22,786 bases of DNA from a virus, in the IMG/VR virus record IMGVR_UViG_3300033571_016602, positions 1 to 22,786 of that record; one strand, written 5' to 3'. The notes under the pieces are model-generated. The model saw nothing but the letters and a program-made list of their open reading frames with translations. It was not told the origin of the DNA and did not search any database. The number at the start of each line of letters is the position of its first letter. Position 1 is the first letter of the stretch. The translations under genes were made by a program, and so were the position numbers. Positions 13,275 through 20,712 of this stretch are shown one piece after another.

Positions 13275-13639
13275 GTGAATTGACGGCACCGCGTTTGCGC
13301 TGCTACCTTCAGCGGCGTCCTTTTCTGCAGCATCAAACGGATGTGCTGTTGATGCGGGAGCATGAGGGGAAGCGGCATCGACTTCAGATGCAACTGATCG
13401 AAGTGGTGGACGACGCTTGTGAAATGCCTCCGACGTTCACGTTGCGATCCGATGAAGCGCAGGCGCTGGTGGATGAATTGCATCGCAACGGATTCCGGCC
13501 CACCGAGCAAATCCAAGAGCAATCCGCCCTGCCTTACATTACCGCGCATTTGAATGACATGCGGCGGCTGGTGTTTGAGAAGCATAACGTCGAAAATCAG
13601 GCGACGACGAGCGCCAAGCCTGATTTACACGACAGATAG
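13271..13639 (+). CDS. Conserved-looking phage hypothetical protein
   Basis: 122 aa. The segment LRSDEAQALVDELHRNGFRP followed by TAHLNDMRRLVF resembles a small phage protein family that I know only as unnamed (DEAQxLMDELW...HLxDMR). GGAGG lies upstream of ATG 13271. The last ~17 residues (NVENQATTSAKPDLHDR) come from attC-like site 5. Confidence 0.7.
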   Translation: MSELTAPRLRCYLQRRPFLQHQTDVLLMREHEGKRHRLQMQLIEVVDDACEMPPTFTLRSDEAQALVDELHRNGFRPTEQIQEQSALPYITAHLNDMRRLVFEKHNVENQATTSAKPDLHDR

Positions 13640-13674
13640 CCCCCGAGCCGTTGCCTGCATTTTCTTTGTTCTGC
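13582..13674 (+). other. attC-like recombination site 5
   Basis: 93 bp. Left GCATAAC GTCGAAAATCAGGCGACG against right CGTTGCCTGCATTTTCTTT, core GTTCTGC. The right arm has one unpaired base (ATGCAGG against ATCAGG). Loop and right arm (CACGACAGATAGCCCCCGAG) nearly match the complement of site 1. Confidence 0.75.
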
Positions 13675-13686
13675 TTCGATTTACCC

Positions 13687-14010
13687 ATGAATACCCAATA
13701 CAGATTTAGCCTTTGCGTCGAGTGCCCTGATGGCAAACGACATATCCAAGCCTTCAACGTGGACACCTTCGCTGCTCCTCAGCTCCAACCCTACGATCTA
13801 TGCAGCGAGCCGATAACGGCAATGATGGCGGGCGGAGTAATGAGCATGGGAGCTGCCCGCATCGACACGGACAGGAAGCGACTCGCGGAGCAAGTATCCG
13901 CCGCCCTCACTGACGGCATCCTGACCGCCATCAAAGGCCGCGACCTACGCAACGGCTATGAGCAGAACAATAAAACTGTGCCGACCGAGGGCGGCGAAAA
14001 AACACTATGA
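13687..14010 (+). CDS. Hypothetical accessory protein
   Basis: 107 aa from ATG 13687, 12 bases past the core of site 5; the upstream extension is attC sequence. The product is soluble with no clear motif (YRFSLCVECPDGKRHIQAFN, then AARIDTDRKRLAEQVSAAL). The stop overlaps the next ATG (ATGA). Codon use is less GC-rich than in the head genes. Confidence 0.65.
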   Translation: MNTQYRFSLCVECPDGKRHIQAFNVDTFAAPQLQPYDLCSEPITAMMAGGVMSMGAARIDTDRKRLAEQVSAALTDGILTAIKGRDLRNGYEQNNKTVPTEGGEKTL

Positions 14011-14303
14011 AAACACAATCGACTACCACGCCGACCGAAGGTTGGCACCAGTGCCTGGTTCTGGCGTTCAAGCGCCTCAAATACATCCGATTCGGTGAAC
14101 CATATTGGACGCACCGCTACCGCTGGCTCTACCTGCCGTGGGAATGGTCACGCAAGAAAAGCGCACATGGAGGCTGGTTCTTCCTGACATGGCGGACTCC
14201 CATCGAAATGTTCGTCGGAGTCGAAAACCTCTCCCGTTGGCAAAACAAACGCACGGCACGCCGTCGCCAGAACAGTGATTATCCACACCAAAAGGGTGAA
14301 TAA
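14007..14303 (+). CDS. Hypothetical accessory protein, Trp/Arg-rich
   Basis: 98 aa, rich in Trp, Tyr and Arg (YWTHRYRWLYLPWEWSRKKS, then GGWFFLTWRTPIEMF). It ends with NSDYPHQKGE, identical to the end of the gene at 9415-9663, from the second 53-bp repeat. No family is recognised. Confidence 0.6.
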   Translation: MKTQSTTTPTEGWHQCLVLAFKRLKYIRFGEPYWTHRYRWLYLPWEWSRKKSAHGGWFFLTWRTPIEMFVGVENLSRWQNKRTARRRQNSDYPHQKGE

Positions 14304-14322
14304 CGCCCGCAATTCCACACCA
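14270..14322 (+). repeat. 53-bp repeat, copy 2
   Basis: One mismatch to 9630-9682. The same DnaA-box-like TTATCCACA lies at 14279-14287, with the same hairpin. It sits at the junction between the second accessory island and the head genes. Confidence 0.9.
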
Positions 14323-14324
14323 CC

Positions 14325-14558
14325 ATGCCTGTCATTGCCCAATCTCCTGCTGTGGAGCGTCATCAACAAACCTACCTGCAATGGTGGCAGGTGATGGAGA
14401 TTTGTGAGGAGGCGGGGATCACGGTGAAACAGGCACGGCTCATGCTGGATGAGGAGAGCGGGGCGCGGAAGTATTTGCCAAAACGCTCGCGGCCCTTATA
14501 CATCCGGCGTGTCGTGCTCAGTCTCTTTGGCCTGCTGGAGGAGGATTCCCCAGCGTAA
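14325..14558 (+). CDS. Small HTH-like hypothetical protein
   Basis: 77 aa. EICEEAGITVKQARLMLDE and a basic segment (KYLPKRSRPLYIRRVVL) suggest a small DNA-binding domain. It directly precedes the portal, a place where small terminases or accessory DNA-binding proteins are often found, so it is a second candidate for TerS. No firm family. Confidence 0.6.
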   Translation: MPVIAQSPAVERHQQTYLQWWQVMEICEEAGITVKQARLMLDEESGARKYLPKRSRPLYIRRVVLSLFGLLEEDSPA

Positions 14559-14593
14559 GGCCGGGCGAGGAATAATCCTTTCCTTTCACTGCC

Positions 14594-16894
14594 ATGAGCG
14601 ATTCCGACGACACCCTGCACGAGCTGGAAACTGAGGCTGCGACCTCAGCGGCCGGCAGCAGCGAGCCATCCCTGCACACTCAAAAACTGGTGGAGGAACT
14701 GGAGCGCGAAACGGGCGATCTGGGGTCCTGGCTGACCACGGCTCGCGCCAATGAGGAGAACCTGCTGGCGATCTGGGACGGGCAAAGCGACGACGCCAAG
14801 AAGTGGGAGAAGAATTACAGCGAGCGCGTGTTTCCGTGGGACGGAGCCAGCGACACGCGGGTGCGGCTGATTGATGCCACCTCCGATGAACTGGCCTGCC
14901 TGTGCGTGATGAGCGTGTTCAGCGCGGATCTGCGTGTGATGGCGATGGAAGCGAGGGACGTGGACGCGGCGGGCCGGGTGCAGACGCTGATCAATTACGA
15001 GCTGAAGCAGCGCCTCCGGGCCGAGCTGTGGCGCGAGCTGAATTTCCTCGCGCAATGGCAGCAATGCTTTGGCCATGCCATCATGCACGTGGGCTGGAAG
15101 CAGGAATGGACAACCGGCCGCGAGTCCCTGAGCGAGCAGCAACTGGCCGAGATGATGGCGCAGGAAGGGCTGATGGAGATGGAGGCGATGACCGGCCAGC
15201 CTGTGGATGAGCAGCAGGCCGTGCTGATTCAGGAGGTGAGCCTTGCCACGGTGCTGGATGCGCTGGAAAGCGGCGGCCGTGCGCGGGAGATCGAGGGGCT
15301 GATCATGCGCCGCTTCCCGACCATCACCGAAAAGCGGGCCAAGCAAATCGTGAAGGACATTCGCGCTGAGGGCGTGGCGGAGTTTCGCCTGCCGGTGGCC
15401 AAACCGGGCCGCCCGACGGTCAAAGCGCTGACTCCGGGCATTGACGTGCTTTATCCCGGCTGGTGCGATGCGGTGACGGATGCACCCTGGGTGGCGATGG
15501 TGGTGCGGCTGAGCGAGCCGGATCTGCGGGCCAAGGTGAACGAAGGCTGGAGCAGCGAGTTCATCGACGCCATGCTGGATGCCGGGCCTTCGCCCGTGCT
15601 CGACACCTCCATTCTGGAGCGCAATTTGAGCAGCCAGGTGAACCGCGTGCCGAATGGCCGCACCCGCGAGAATTTGCAGCGCAGGCTGGAGCGCAATGGC
15701 GAGTGCTACGAGTGCTTTCATGTGTTTGTCCGCGTGGTGGACGAGGAAGGCATTCCCGGCACGCAGGAGCTGGTGCTGCGCCCGGACCTCAAGAGCAAGG
15801 ACGGCGGGCACATTCTCGGGCTGGACCGGCTGCTGGACTACTGGCACGAAGGCGGCTGCTTTGTCGATTTCCGCCGCGAGTGGAAGACGCGCAGCCTGTG
15901 GCAAGCCCGCGGACTGCCGGAGATGCTGGGCCCGTCGCAATGGGAAGTGAAGCATTTGCGGGACAGCCGCATGGATCGCACCAGCCTCGCCACGCTGCCG
16001 CCGACTCGCGTGAATCCGCGCCGCCTGCCGGGCAATCAGGGCAAGTGGGATGTGAAGCCCGGCACCAAGATCCCGGCCACCGAGGGCGACAACACCGATT
16101 TCATGCGCGTGCCGCCGATGGATGGCAGCAGCCTCGAAATGGAGGCCAGCATCCGCCGCGATGCCGCCGATGTGGCCGGACGTGTGCATCCCGAACTGCC
16201 ACCGACGAAGATCGACCTGCAACGCCAGTGGATCGTGAACGGTTTCCTCACGCAGGCCCGCGAGGTGGTGCTGCGCATCCTGTCGCTGGATCAGCAATTC
16301 ATGAGCCCGATTCAGGTGAGCCGCGTGATCGGCTCCGGGCCGATCCCGTATCAGGTGACCCGCGAGGAAATCGCCGGGCAATACGATCTGGTGATGAGCT
16401 TTGACGTGCGCACGCTCGATCCGAAGTTTGTCACCGAGCGCTGGGCGGCCATCAACGAAGCGCTCAAGACCGACCGCAGCGGCGCGCTCAATGACGTGGC
16501 ACTCACTCGCTGGAAGCTGGCCAGCATCGACCCGAATCTGGCCGATCTGGCGATGCTGGACATGCAGGCCAAGAGCAAGCAGGAGGTGGAGGAGGAGCGC
16601 ACCGCGCTCGGCAAGCTCATGCTCGGCATCGAAACGGTGCCGCCGGAGGGTGCCAATGCCCGCGTGCGGCTGGAGACGCTGCAAGGCGAGATCCAGCGCA
16701 ATCCGAAAGCGCTGAGCCAGTATCAGCAAGACCCGCTTTTCCGCGATTCCGTGGACAAACGGCTGGCGAAGTGGGAATTTGACCTCACGCAGCAGGACAA
16801 CGCCCGCATCGGCGCCACCGGCTGGGAGCCTGCGATGAAGGAACCGACCGCGGCGGAGAATCTGGCGGGAGCCACCGGCGTGATGCCGCAATGA
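14594..16894 (+). CDS. Portal protein
   Basis: 766 aa. The segment SERVFPWDGASDTRVRLIDA near residues 75-95 is the conserved entry motif of large portal proteins (FPWDGASxxR). Long helical regions follow, and a Pro/Gly-rich area lies near residue 470-480 (LATLPPTRVNPRRLPGNQGK). It lies between terminase and scaffold, the canonical place. It forms the ring through which DNA enters. Its length fits large podovirus/SU10-like portals better than HK97-type (~400-500 aa). A 790-codon open frame on the opposite strand is a GC-driven shadow. Confidence 0.85.
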   Translation: MSDSDDTLHELETEAATSAAGSSEPSLHTQKLVEELERETGDLGSWLTTARANEENLLAIWDGQSDDAKKWEKNYSERVFPWDGASDTRVRLIDATSDELACLCVMSVFSADLRVMAMEARDVDAAGRVQTLINYELKQRLRAELWRELNFLAQWQQCFGHAIMHVGWKQEWTTGRESLSEQQLAEMMAQEGLMEMEAMTGQPVDEQQAVLIQEVSLATVLDALESGGRAREIEGLIMRRFPTITEKRAKQIVKDIRAEGVAEFRLPVAKPGRPTVKALTPGIDVLYPGWCDAVTDAPWVAMVVRLSEPDLRAKVNEGWSSEFIDAMLDAGPSPVLDTSILERNLSSQVNRVPNGRTRENLQRRLERNGECYECFHVFVRVVDEEGIPGTQELVLRPDLKSKDGGHILGLDRLLDYWHEGGCFVDFRREWKTRSLWQARGLPEMLGPSQWEVKHLRDSRMDRTSLATLPPTRVNPRRLPGNQGKWDVKPGTKIPATEGDNTDFMRVPPMDGSSLEMEASIRRDAADVAGRVHPELPPTKIDLQRQWIVNGFLTQAREVVLRILSLDQQFMSPIQVSRVIGSGPIPYQVTREEIAGQYDLVMSFDVRTLDPKFVTERWAAINEALKTDRSGALNDVALTRWKLASIDPNLADLAMLDMQAKSKQEVEEERTALGKLMLGIETVPPEGANARVRLETLQGEIQRNPKALSQYQQDPLFRDSVDKRLAKWEFDLTQQDNARIGATGWEPAMKEPTAAENLAGATGVMPQ

Positions 16895-16907
16895 CGAATT
16901 TGAAACC

Positions 16908-17174
16908 ATGAGCACGATGCTGATCGAAACCATTCTCGAAGGCGGGCACCTGACGCAGGAGGAATGCCAGAAGGCGCTGGCGGGCAAGCAGGGCACACCG
17001 GAGGTGCAGGCGTGCATCTCGTGGATCGAGTATCACATTGGCCTGGCGCACCAGGACGCGGAGGACCAGCACGGACCGCGGCGAGATGAGGCCTGCGGCG
17101 CGGCCAAGGCGCTGCGAAAACTGCGCGAGGACCTGAAGGAGATGCTGGTGAGCGTGCGGCGGGAGGAAAGCTGA
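16908..17174 (+). CDS. Small helical protein between portal and scaffold
   Basis: 88 aa, helical (AACGAATTTGAAACC leader). Two helices with Leu/Glu heptads (GGHLTQEECQKALAGKQG, then KALRKLREDLKEMLVSVRR). Position suggests a head-assembly accessory role, but no family is recognised. Confidence 0.65.
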   Translation: MSTMLIETILEGGHLTQEECQKALAGKQGTPEVQACISWIEYHIGLAHQDAEDQHGPRRDEACGAAKALRKLREDLKEMLVSVRREES

Positions 17175-17301
17175 GAGGCTTTTTACTATCCCAATCTGCC
17201 CCAATGTGCCCCAATCTATCCGCTGGGAACGGCGGAGGATGACAGAGTGGCAAGGAGTGTGGTTCGGTGGGCCTCATGCGCGGCAGGGCTGTGCATGACT
17301 T
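17175..17301. other. Intergenic gap with three tandem 10-mers
   Basis: 127 bp. CCCAATCTGC, CCCAATGTGC and CCCAATCTAT follow one another at 17190-17219. It may hold a promoter or processing site for the head genes. I see no good -35/-10 pair and no gene. Confidence 0.5.
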
Positions 17302-18486
17302 ATGGCAAAACCATCCAAAGCAGGAGGTGATTCAGCCTCCACTCCCGTTCAGGAAGCGGCACCGCAGCCAGCGGTGGCGCGTGCGGCGTCGGGACGCCGT
17401 GCCGAGAGCCCGGACCTCGCCAAGTCCGAGCAAGCCGCCATGCAGGCGGCGGAAGCCATGGCCGCAGAGCTGGCCGGTGTCGTCATGGACGAGCCGACCG
17501 AGGAAGTGACCAAGAAAGCTGCCGCTGCGAAGAAGGCGGAACCCCAGGCCGATGCTGACGCATCACGCTCCGACGATCCCGACGACGGACCGCAGTTCAA
17601 TCCCGACGCGCCGATTCTGGCCGACGAGGAAGACAACGGCGATCTGACCGACGACGACGCAGCGGCGGAAGGCGCGGCCGAGACAGAAGACGAATCCGAA
17701 CACGAAGACGACGACCCCAAGGTTGCCGCCCTCAAGAAGGAGAACTTCAAGCAGCGCGAGAAGAAGCGCGAGCTTGAGGCGCAGATCAAAGCCCTCGCCG
17801 ATGAAAAAGCCGAGCTGCAACGCAAGCTGTCCACGCTGGAAACCACGCCCACCGCGATGCCGGACCTCGGCATCTACGCGGAGGCCAAAACGGTGACCGA
17901 CGTGGAAAAGCTGGAAGCGCAGCAGAGCCAGTTTGTCGATTACCTGGAAAGCCTGCTGGATGACGTGCAGGAGGTTTACACCCTCCCGACCGCCGCCGGA
18001 CAGGAGCAGGAGTTCACCCGCCAGCAGCTCCGCGATTACCTGCGCGGTGCCAAGGCCAATGTGAAGATGGCCGACAAAGCCCGCAAGGCGCTGCAAATCT
18101 CCCACGAGGCGGAAGCCAAAGCCCGCAAAGTGTATCCCTGGGTGTTTGACCCCAAGGCCAAGAACAACGGCGTGGTGCTCGATCTCGTGCAGGAAACCCC
18201 GGCGCTCAATGCGCTCCCGAACAAAGCCCTGCTGCTTGGCCGTCTGGCCATCGGCAAGATGGTGGAGAGCGGGAAATACTACCTCGTGCCTTACGGGACC
18301 AAGAAGCCCAAGGCGCAGGAAGCGGAGGAACGTCGTCCCACTGTCTCGGCCGCACCGTCTGCCGCGCGCCGCAGCGCCCCACCGGCGCGGACCAAGGAAA
18401 GCGTGCTCGACCGGATCAACCGCGGGGACAGCCAGGCCGCCGAAGAGGCCGCCATGGAACTGCTCAACAGCCATCCCGGCCTGTGA
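17302..18486 (+). CDS. Capsid scaffolding protein
   Basis: 394 aa. A low-complexity Ala/Pro N-terminus is followed by a strongly acidic stretch (residues ~85-140, e.g. DEEDNGDLTDDDAAAEGAAE) and a coiled coil (~140-185, KKENFKQREKKRELEAQIKA). The end is Ala/Arg-rich (SAAPSAARRSAPPARTKESV). This acidic, coiled-coil protein just before the major capsid gene fits a scaffolding protein that is removed during DNA packaging. There is no protease domain. Confidence 0.75.
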   Translation: MAKPSKAGGDSASTPVQEAAPQPAVARAASGRRAESPDLAKSEQAAMQAAEAMAAELAGVVMDEPTEEVTKKAAAAKKAEPQADADASRSDDPDDGPQFNPDAPILADEEDNGDLTDDDAAAEGAAETEDESEHEDDDPKVAALKKENFKQREKKRELEAQIKALADEKAELQRKLSTLETTPTAMPDLGIYAEAKTVTDVEKLEAQQSQFVDYLESLLDDVQEVYTLPTAAGQEQEFTRQQLRDYLRGAKANVKMADKARKALQISHEAEAKARKVYPWVFDPKAKNNGVVLDLVQETPALNALPNKALLLGRLAIGKMVESGKYYLVPYGTKKPKAQEAEERRPTVSAAPSAARRSAPPARTKESVLDRINRGDSQAAEEAAMELLNSHPGL

Positions 18487-18525
18487 GCTCACTCACACCA
18501 AACCCATTCCTGAAAGGACAATACA
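18487..18525 (+). promoter_or_regulatory. Capsid gene leader with strong ribosome-binding site
   Basis: CACCAAACCCATT ... TGAAAGGACA before ATG 18526. The same block with a longer spacer precedes the decoration gene at 19621. These are the clearest Shine-Dalgarno sequences in the late region, as expected for the most abundant virion proteins. Confidence 0.6.
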
Positions 18526-19524
18526 ATGCCTCAAACCTTTGAACGCTCTCAAGTCGGCAAGCGCGAATCGCTTTCCGATGTCATCGCCGTGGCCGATGCC
18601 AAGAAGACGCCCCTCTTTGCCACCATCCGCAAGGGCTCCGACCCTGCCAACAGCCTGTTCTCGTGGCAGGCCGACGCCTACGCCACGCCGCAATCCGGCG
18701 CGATCGTGGACGGCTCCGACGTGAGCACCACCGAAGACGCCGCCGAAAACCGCCGCCTGCTCTCCAACTACACGGAAGAGTTCCGCCGCACGCCCAAAGT
18801 CAGCAAACGCTCGGAGCTCTCCGACGTGGCTGGCATCGGCATGAAGAAGGAAATGGCCAAGGCCATCGTGAAGAAGCAGTTCGAGATCAAGCGCGACATC
18901 GAGGTCGCCTGGTGCTCCGACAACGTGGCGCAGGCCGACAACGGCACCGTCGGCTATCGCGGCCACGGCCTCGGCTCGTGGATCAAAGCCACGGCGCAGA
19001 CCGTGCTCCCGGTGGACAGCCTGTTCCTCACGCCTTCCGCCAGCATCGACACCACCGCGATGGCGTCCCTCACCACCGCTTTGGCGAATGGTGTGATGGA
19101 AAGCCAGTATGGCGTCGTCGGTGCGGAGATGAGCTACATGCTCCTGTGCGGCACCAGCCTGAAAAAGCAGTTCACCAAGATGGTGGGCTATCAGCCCGAC
19201 GTGGCCAGCAACACCGCCATCAAGCGCACCTCCCGCGGCGATGAAGGCAAGTGGATCGACAACATCCAGGTGTTCACCGGCGATTTCGGCACTTACGAGC
19301 TCGTGCTCAGCAACTGGCTCGGCTGGAACTACTCCACCAGCGCCAACAGCACCTATCGCGGCTATGCCCTCGACATGGACATGCTGGAGTGCCGCTGGCA
19401 GCAGCCGGTGAAGTATGACCCGCTTCCTGATCTCGGCGGCGGTCCTCGTGGCGTGATCAGCGCCATCGTGGGCCTGTGCGTCAAGAACCCGAAGGGCCTC
19501 GGCAAATTCGCGGCCACCTCGTAA
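18526..19524 (+). CDS. Major capsid protein, SU10/DUF5309-like
   Basis: 332 aa. The N-terminal pattern (LSDVIAVADAKKTPLFATIR, then NSLFSWQADAYATPQSGAIV and DGSDV) matches SU10/DUF5309 major capsid proteins (TPxxSxIxKG, EWQxD, EGxD). The middle (YTEEFRRTPKVSKRSELSDV, ELVLSNWLGWNYS) is also typical. The HK97 fold is inferred from the family. It assembles on the scaffold upstream and has a strong ribosome-binding site. Confidence 0.85.
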   Translation: MPQTFERSQVGKRESLSDVIAVADAKKTPLFATIRKGSDPANSLFSWQADAYATPQSGAIVDGSDVSTTEDAAENRRLLSNYTEEFRRTPKVSKRSELSDVAGIGMKKEMAKAIVKKQFEIKRDIEVAWCSDNVAQADNGTVGYRGHGLGSWIKATAQTVLPVDSLFLTPSASIDTTAMASLTTALANGVMESQYGVVGAEMSYMLLCGTSLKKQFTKMVGYQPDVASNTAIKRTSRGDEGKWIDNIQVFTGDFGTYELVLSNWLGWNYSTSANSTYRGYALDMDMLECRWQQPVKYDPLPDLGGGPRGVISAIVGLCVKNPKGLGKFAATS

Positions 19525-19540
19525 GCCGCGCCTCCCATCT

Positions 19541-19569
19541 CCGGCGGCAGGTGATGAGCCTGCCGCCGG
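19541..19569. terminator. Strong hairpin after the capsid gene
   Basis: CCGGCGGCAGG-TGATGAG-CCTGCCGCCGG, a perfect 11-bp GC stem 16 bases after the capsid stop. There is no T-tract, so it may attenuate transcription or protect the capsid mRNA 3' end. Confidence 0.65.
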
Positions 19570-19620
19570 GGAATCCCCTCACCAAACCCATTTCACACCC
19601 TCTTTTGAAAGGACACCATC

Positions 19621-20124
19621 ATGGCTGACCAAGCAGTTACCCTCGCCACGGCGACCAGCGCCTCCAAAGGCATCAAGATCGAACAGCTCTCCGCGGAGCA
19701 GAAGCGCCAGACGGGCTTCTCCCACTACTTCCGCATCCCGTTCGACATCCTCAACACTTCCACCTGGACCACCCAGGGCGATACCGTCACGGTGACGCTC
19801 GGCTCCACGCCCACGAAGTTCATCGTGGACAAGGCGGCGGTGAACATCTCCACCGCGTTTGCCACCACCGGCACGCTCACCATTCAGGTGGGCACGGACG
19901 GCGACCCGGACAACTTCATCGACGCGCAGGACGCCAAGACGGCCGCGGTGCTCATCGGTGCCAGCGGCGCGGTGCCCGTCACGGAGGCCGGCACCATCGG
20001 TGTGGCCAGTGACGTGCTCGTGGCCCGTTTCACCACGCAGAGTGCCACCGGTGCCCCGGCGGACATCACTGCCGGTGTGGCCGAGGTCTTCCTCAGCGTG
20101 GTCAACGTGGACGACATCCTTTGA
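19621..20124 (+). CDS. Virion structural protein, probable capsid decoration
   Basis: 167 aa, rich in Thr, Val and Ala with alternating beta-type segments (WTTQGDTVTVTLGSTPTKFI, then TTGTLTIQVGTDGDPDNFID). It follows the capsid gene and shares its leader (ACCAAACCCATTT ... TTGAAAGGACA), suggesting high expression. Decoration/cement or head-fibre function is inferred from position, size and composition; no domain is certain. Confidence 0.65.
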   Translation: MADQAVTLATATSASKGIKIEQLSAEQKRQTGFSHYFRIPFDILNTSTWTTQGDTVTVTLGSTPTKFIVDKAAVNISTAFATTGTLTIQVGTDGDPDNFIDAQDAKTAAVLIGASGAVPVTEAGTIGVASDVLVARFTTQSATGAPADITAGVAEVFLSVVNVDDIL

Positions 20125-20142
20125 TCCGCCCTCACGCGGATC
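20123..20142. terminator. Hairpin overlapping the decoration gene stop
   Basis: GATCCGC-CCTCAC-GCGGATC, perfect 7-bp stem starting in the stop codon. No T-tract. Together with the 19541 hairpin it brackets the decoration gene. Confidence 0.5.
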
Positions 20143-20256
20143 TCACCCGCTTGCCTGGAGACGGGCACGACACACCTCGGGCGGTTCTGGTCACTCTTCA
20201 TGGTTGACCGGGGCCGTTCGAGGGTGCGGCGGGAGCTTCATGCCTTTTCACCTTTC

Positions 20257-20712
20257 ATGCACACCGAAGCCCAGACTGAGACGTTTCTCGATTCCATCGC
20301 GCAAACAGGCGGCCACGAGCTGCTGAAGGCGGTGGAGGACGAGTTTCGCATGGGCTGGGAGATGGAGAAGGTGATGGTGGAGATGGAGCGCAATCGCATG
20401 GCGGAAGCCTGCACCCGGCTGGAAAGCGCTGCGGTGGATGGACTCGGCCGCGTGGAGATGGACATCCCGGCCGCGAGTTATTATTACTGGATTCACGAGG
20501 GCCGGAAGCGTGGCGAAAAGCACATCTGGCGGCACAAGGAATTCCGCGAGGACTTCCGCAAGAAGAACCCGCAGTTTGCAGTGAGGTATCGCAGCGCCAA
20601 GCCGCGCAGCGGATGGACGCCTGAGATGAATACCCAGCGGGCAGGAGTGCCCGCGCTCCCTTCTGCTGGCATCGTGGCTGGCAGTAAATACGGACTGGGG
20701 GTGGCGGCATGA
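20257..20712 (+). CDS. Hypothetical virion-assembly protein
   Basis: 151 aa from ATG 20257; the upstream in-frame ATG 20200 would add an Arg-rich stretch of poor quality. The core (IPAASYYYWIHEGRKRGEKH, then WRHKEFREDFRKKNPQFAVR) occurs in small phage structural proteins that I know without a function. Residues ~127-134 (RAGVPALP) are encoded by the second 24-bp hairpin repeat. The stop overlaps the next ATG (ATGA). Confidence 0.65.
   Translation: MHTEAQTETFLDSIAQTGGHELLKAVEDEFRMGWEMEKVMVEMERNRMAEACTRLESAAVDGLGRVEMDIPAASYYYWIHEGRKRGEKHIWRHKEFREDFRKKNPQFAVRYRSAKPRSGWTPEMNTQRAGVPALPSAGIVAGSKYGLGVAA
20637..20660 (+). repeat. 24-bp REP-like hairpin, copy 2
   Basis: Identical to 10672-10695 but read in another frame (RAGVPALP here, AGRSARAP in the integrase). 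Confidence 0.85.

Noticed and set aside
12149-13585. 478-codon minus-strand frame opposite terminase
   Set aside because: Shadow of terL and the two following genes.
14645-17017. 790-codon open frame on the minus strand opposite the portal gene
   Set aside because: It is antisense to a well-supported portal gene and has a His/Arg/Leu/Ala-rich composition typical of GC-rich shadow frames.
17190-17219. Tandem 10-mers as a CRISPR array
   Set aside because: There are no spacers; the units are directly adjacent and only 10 bases long.
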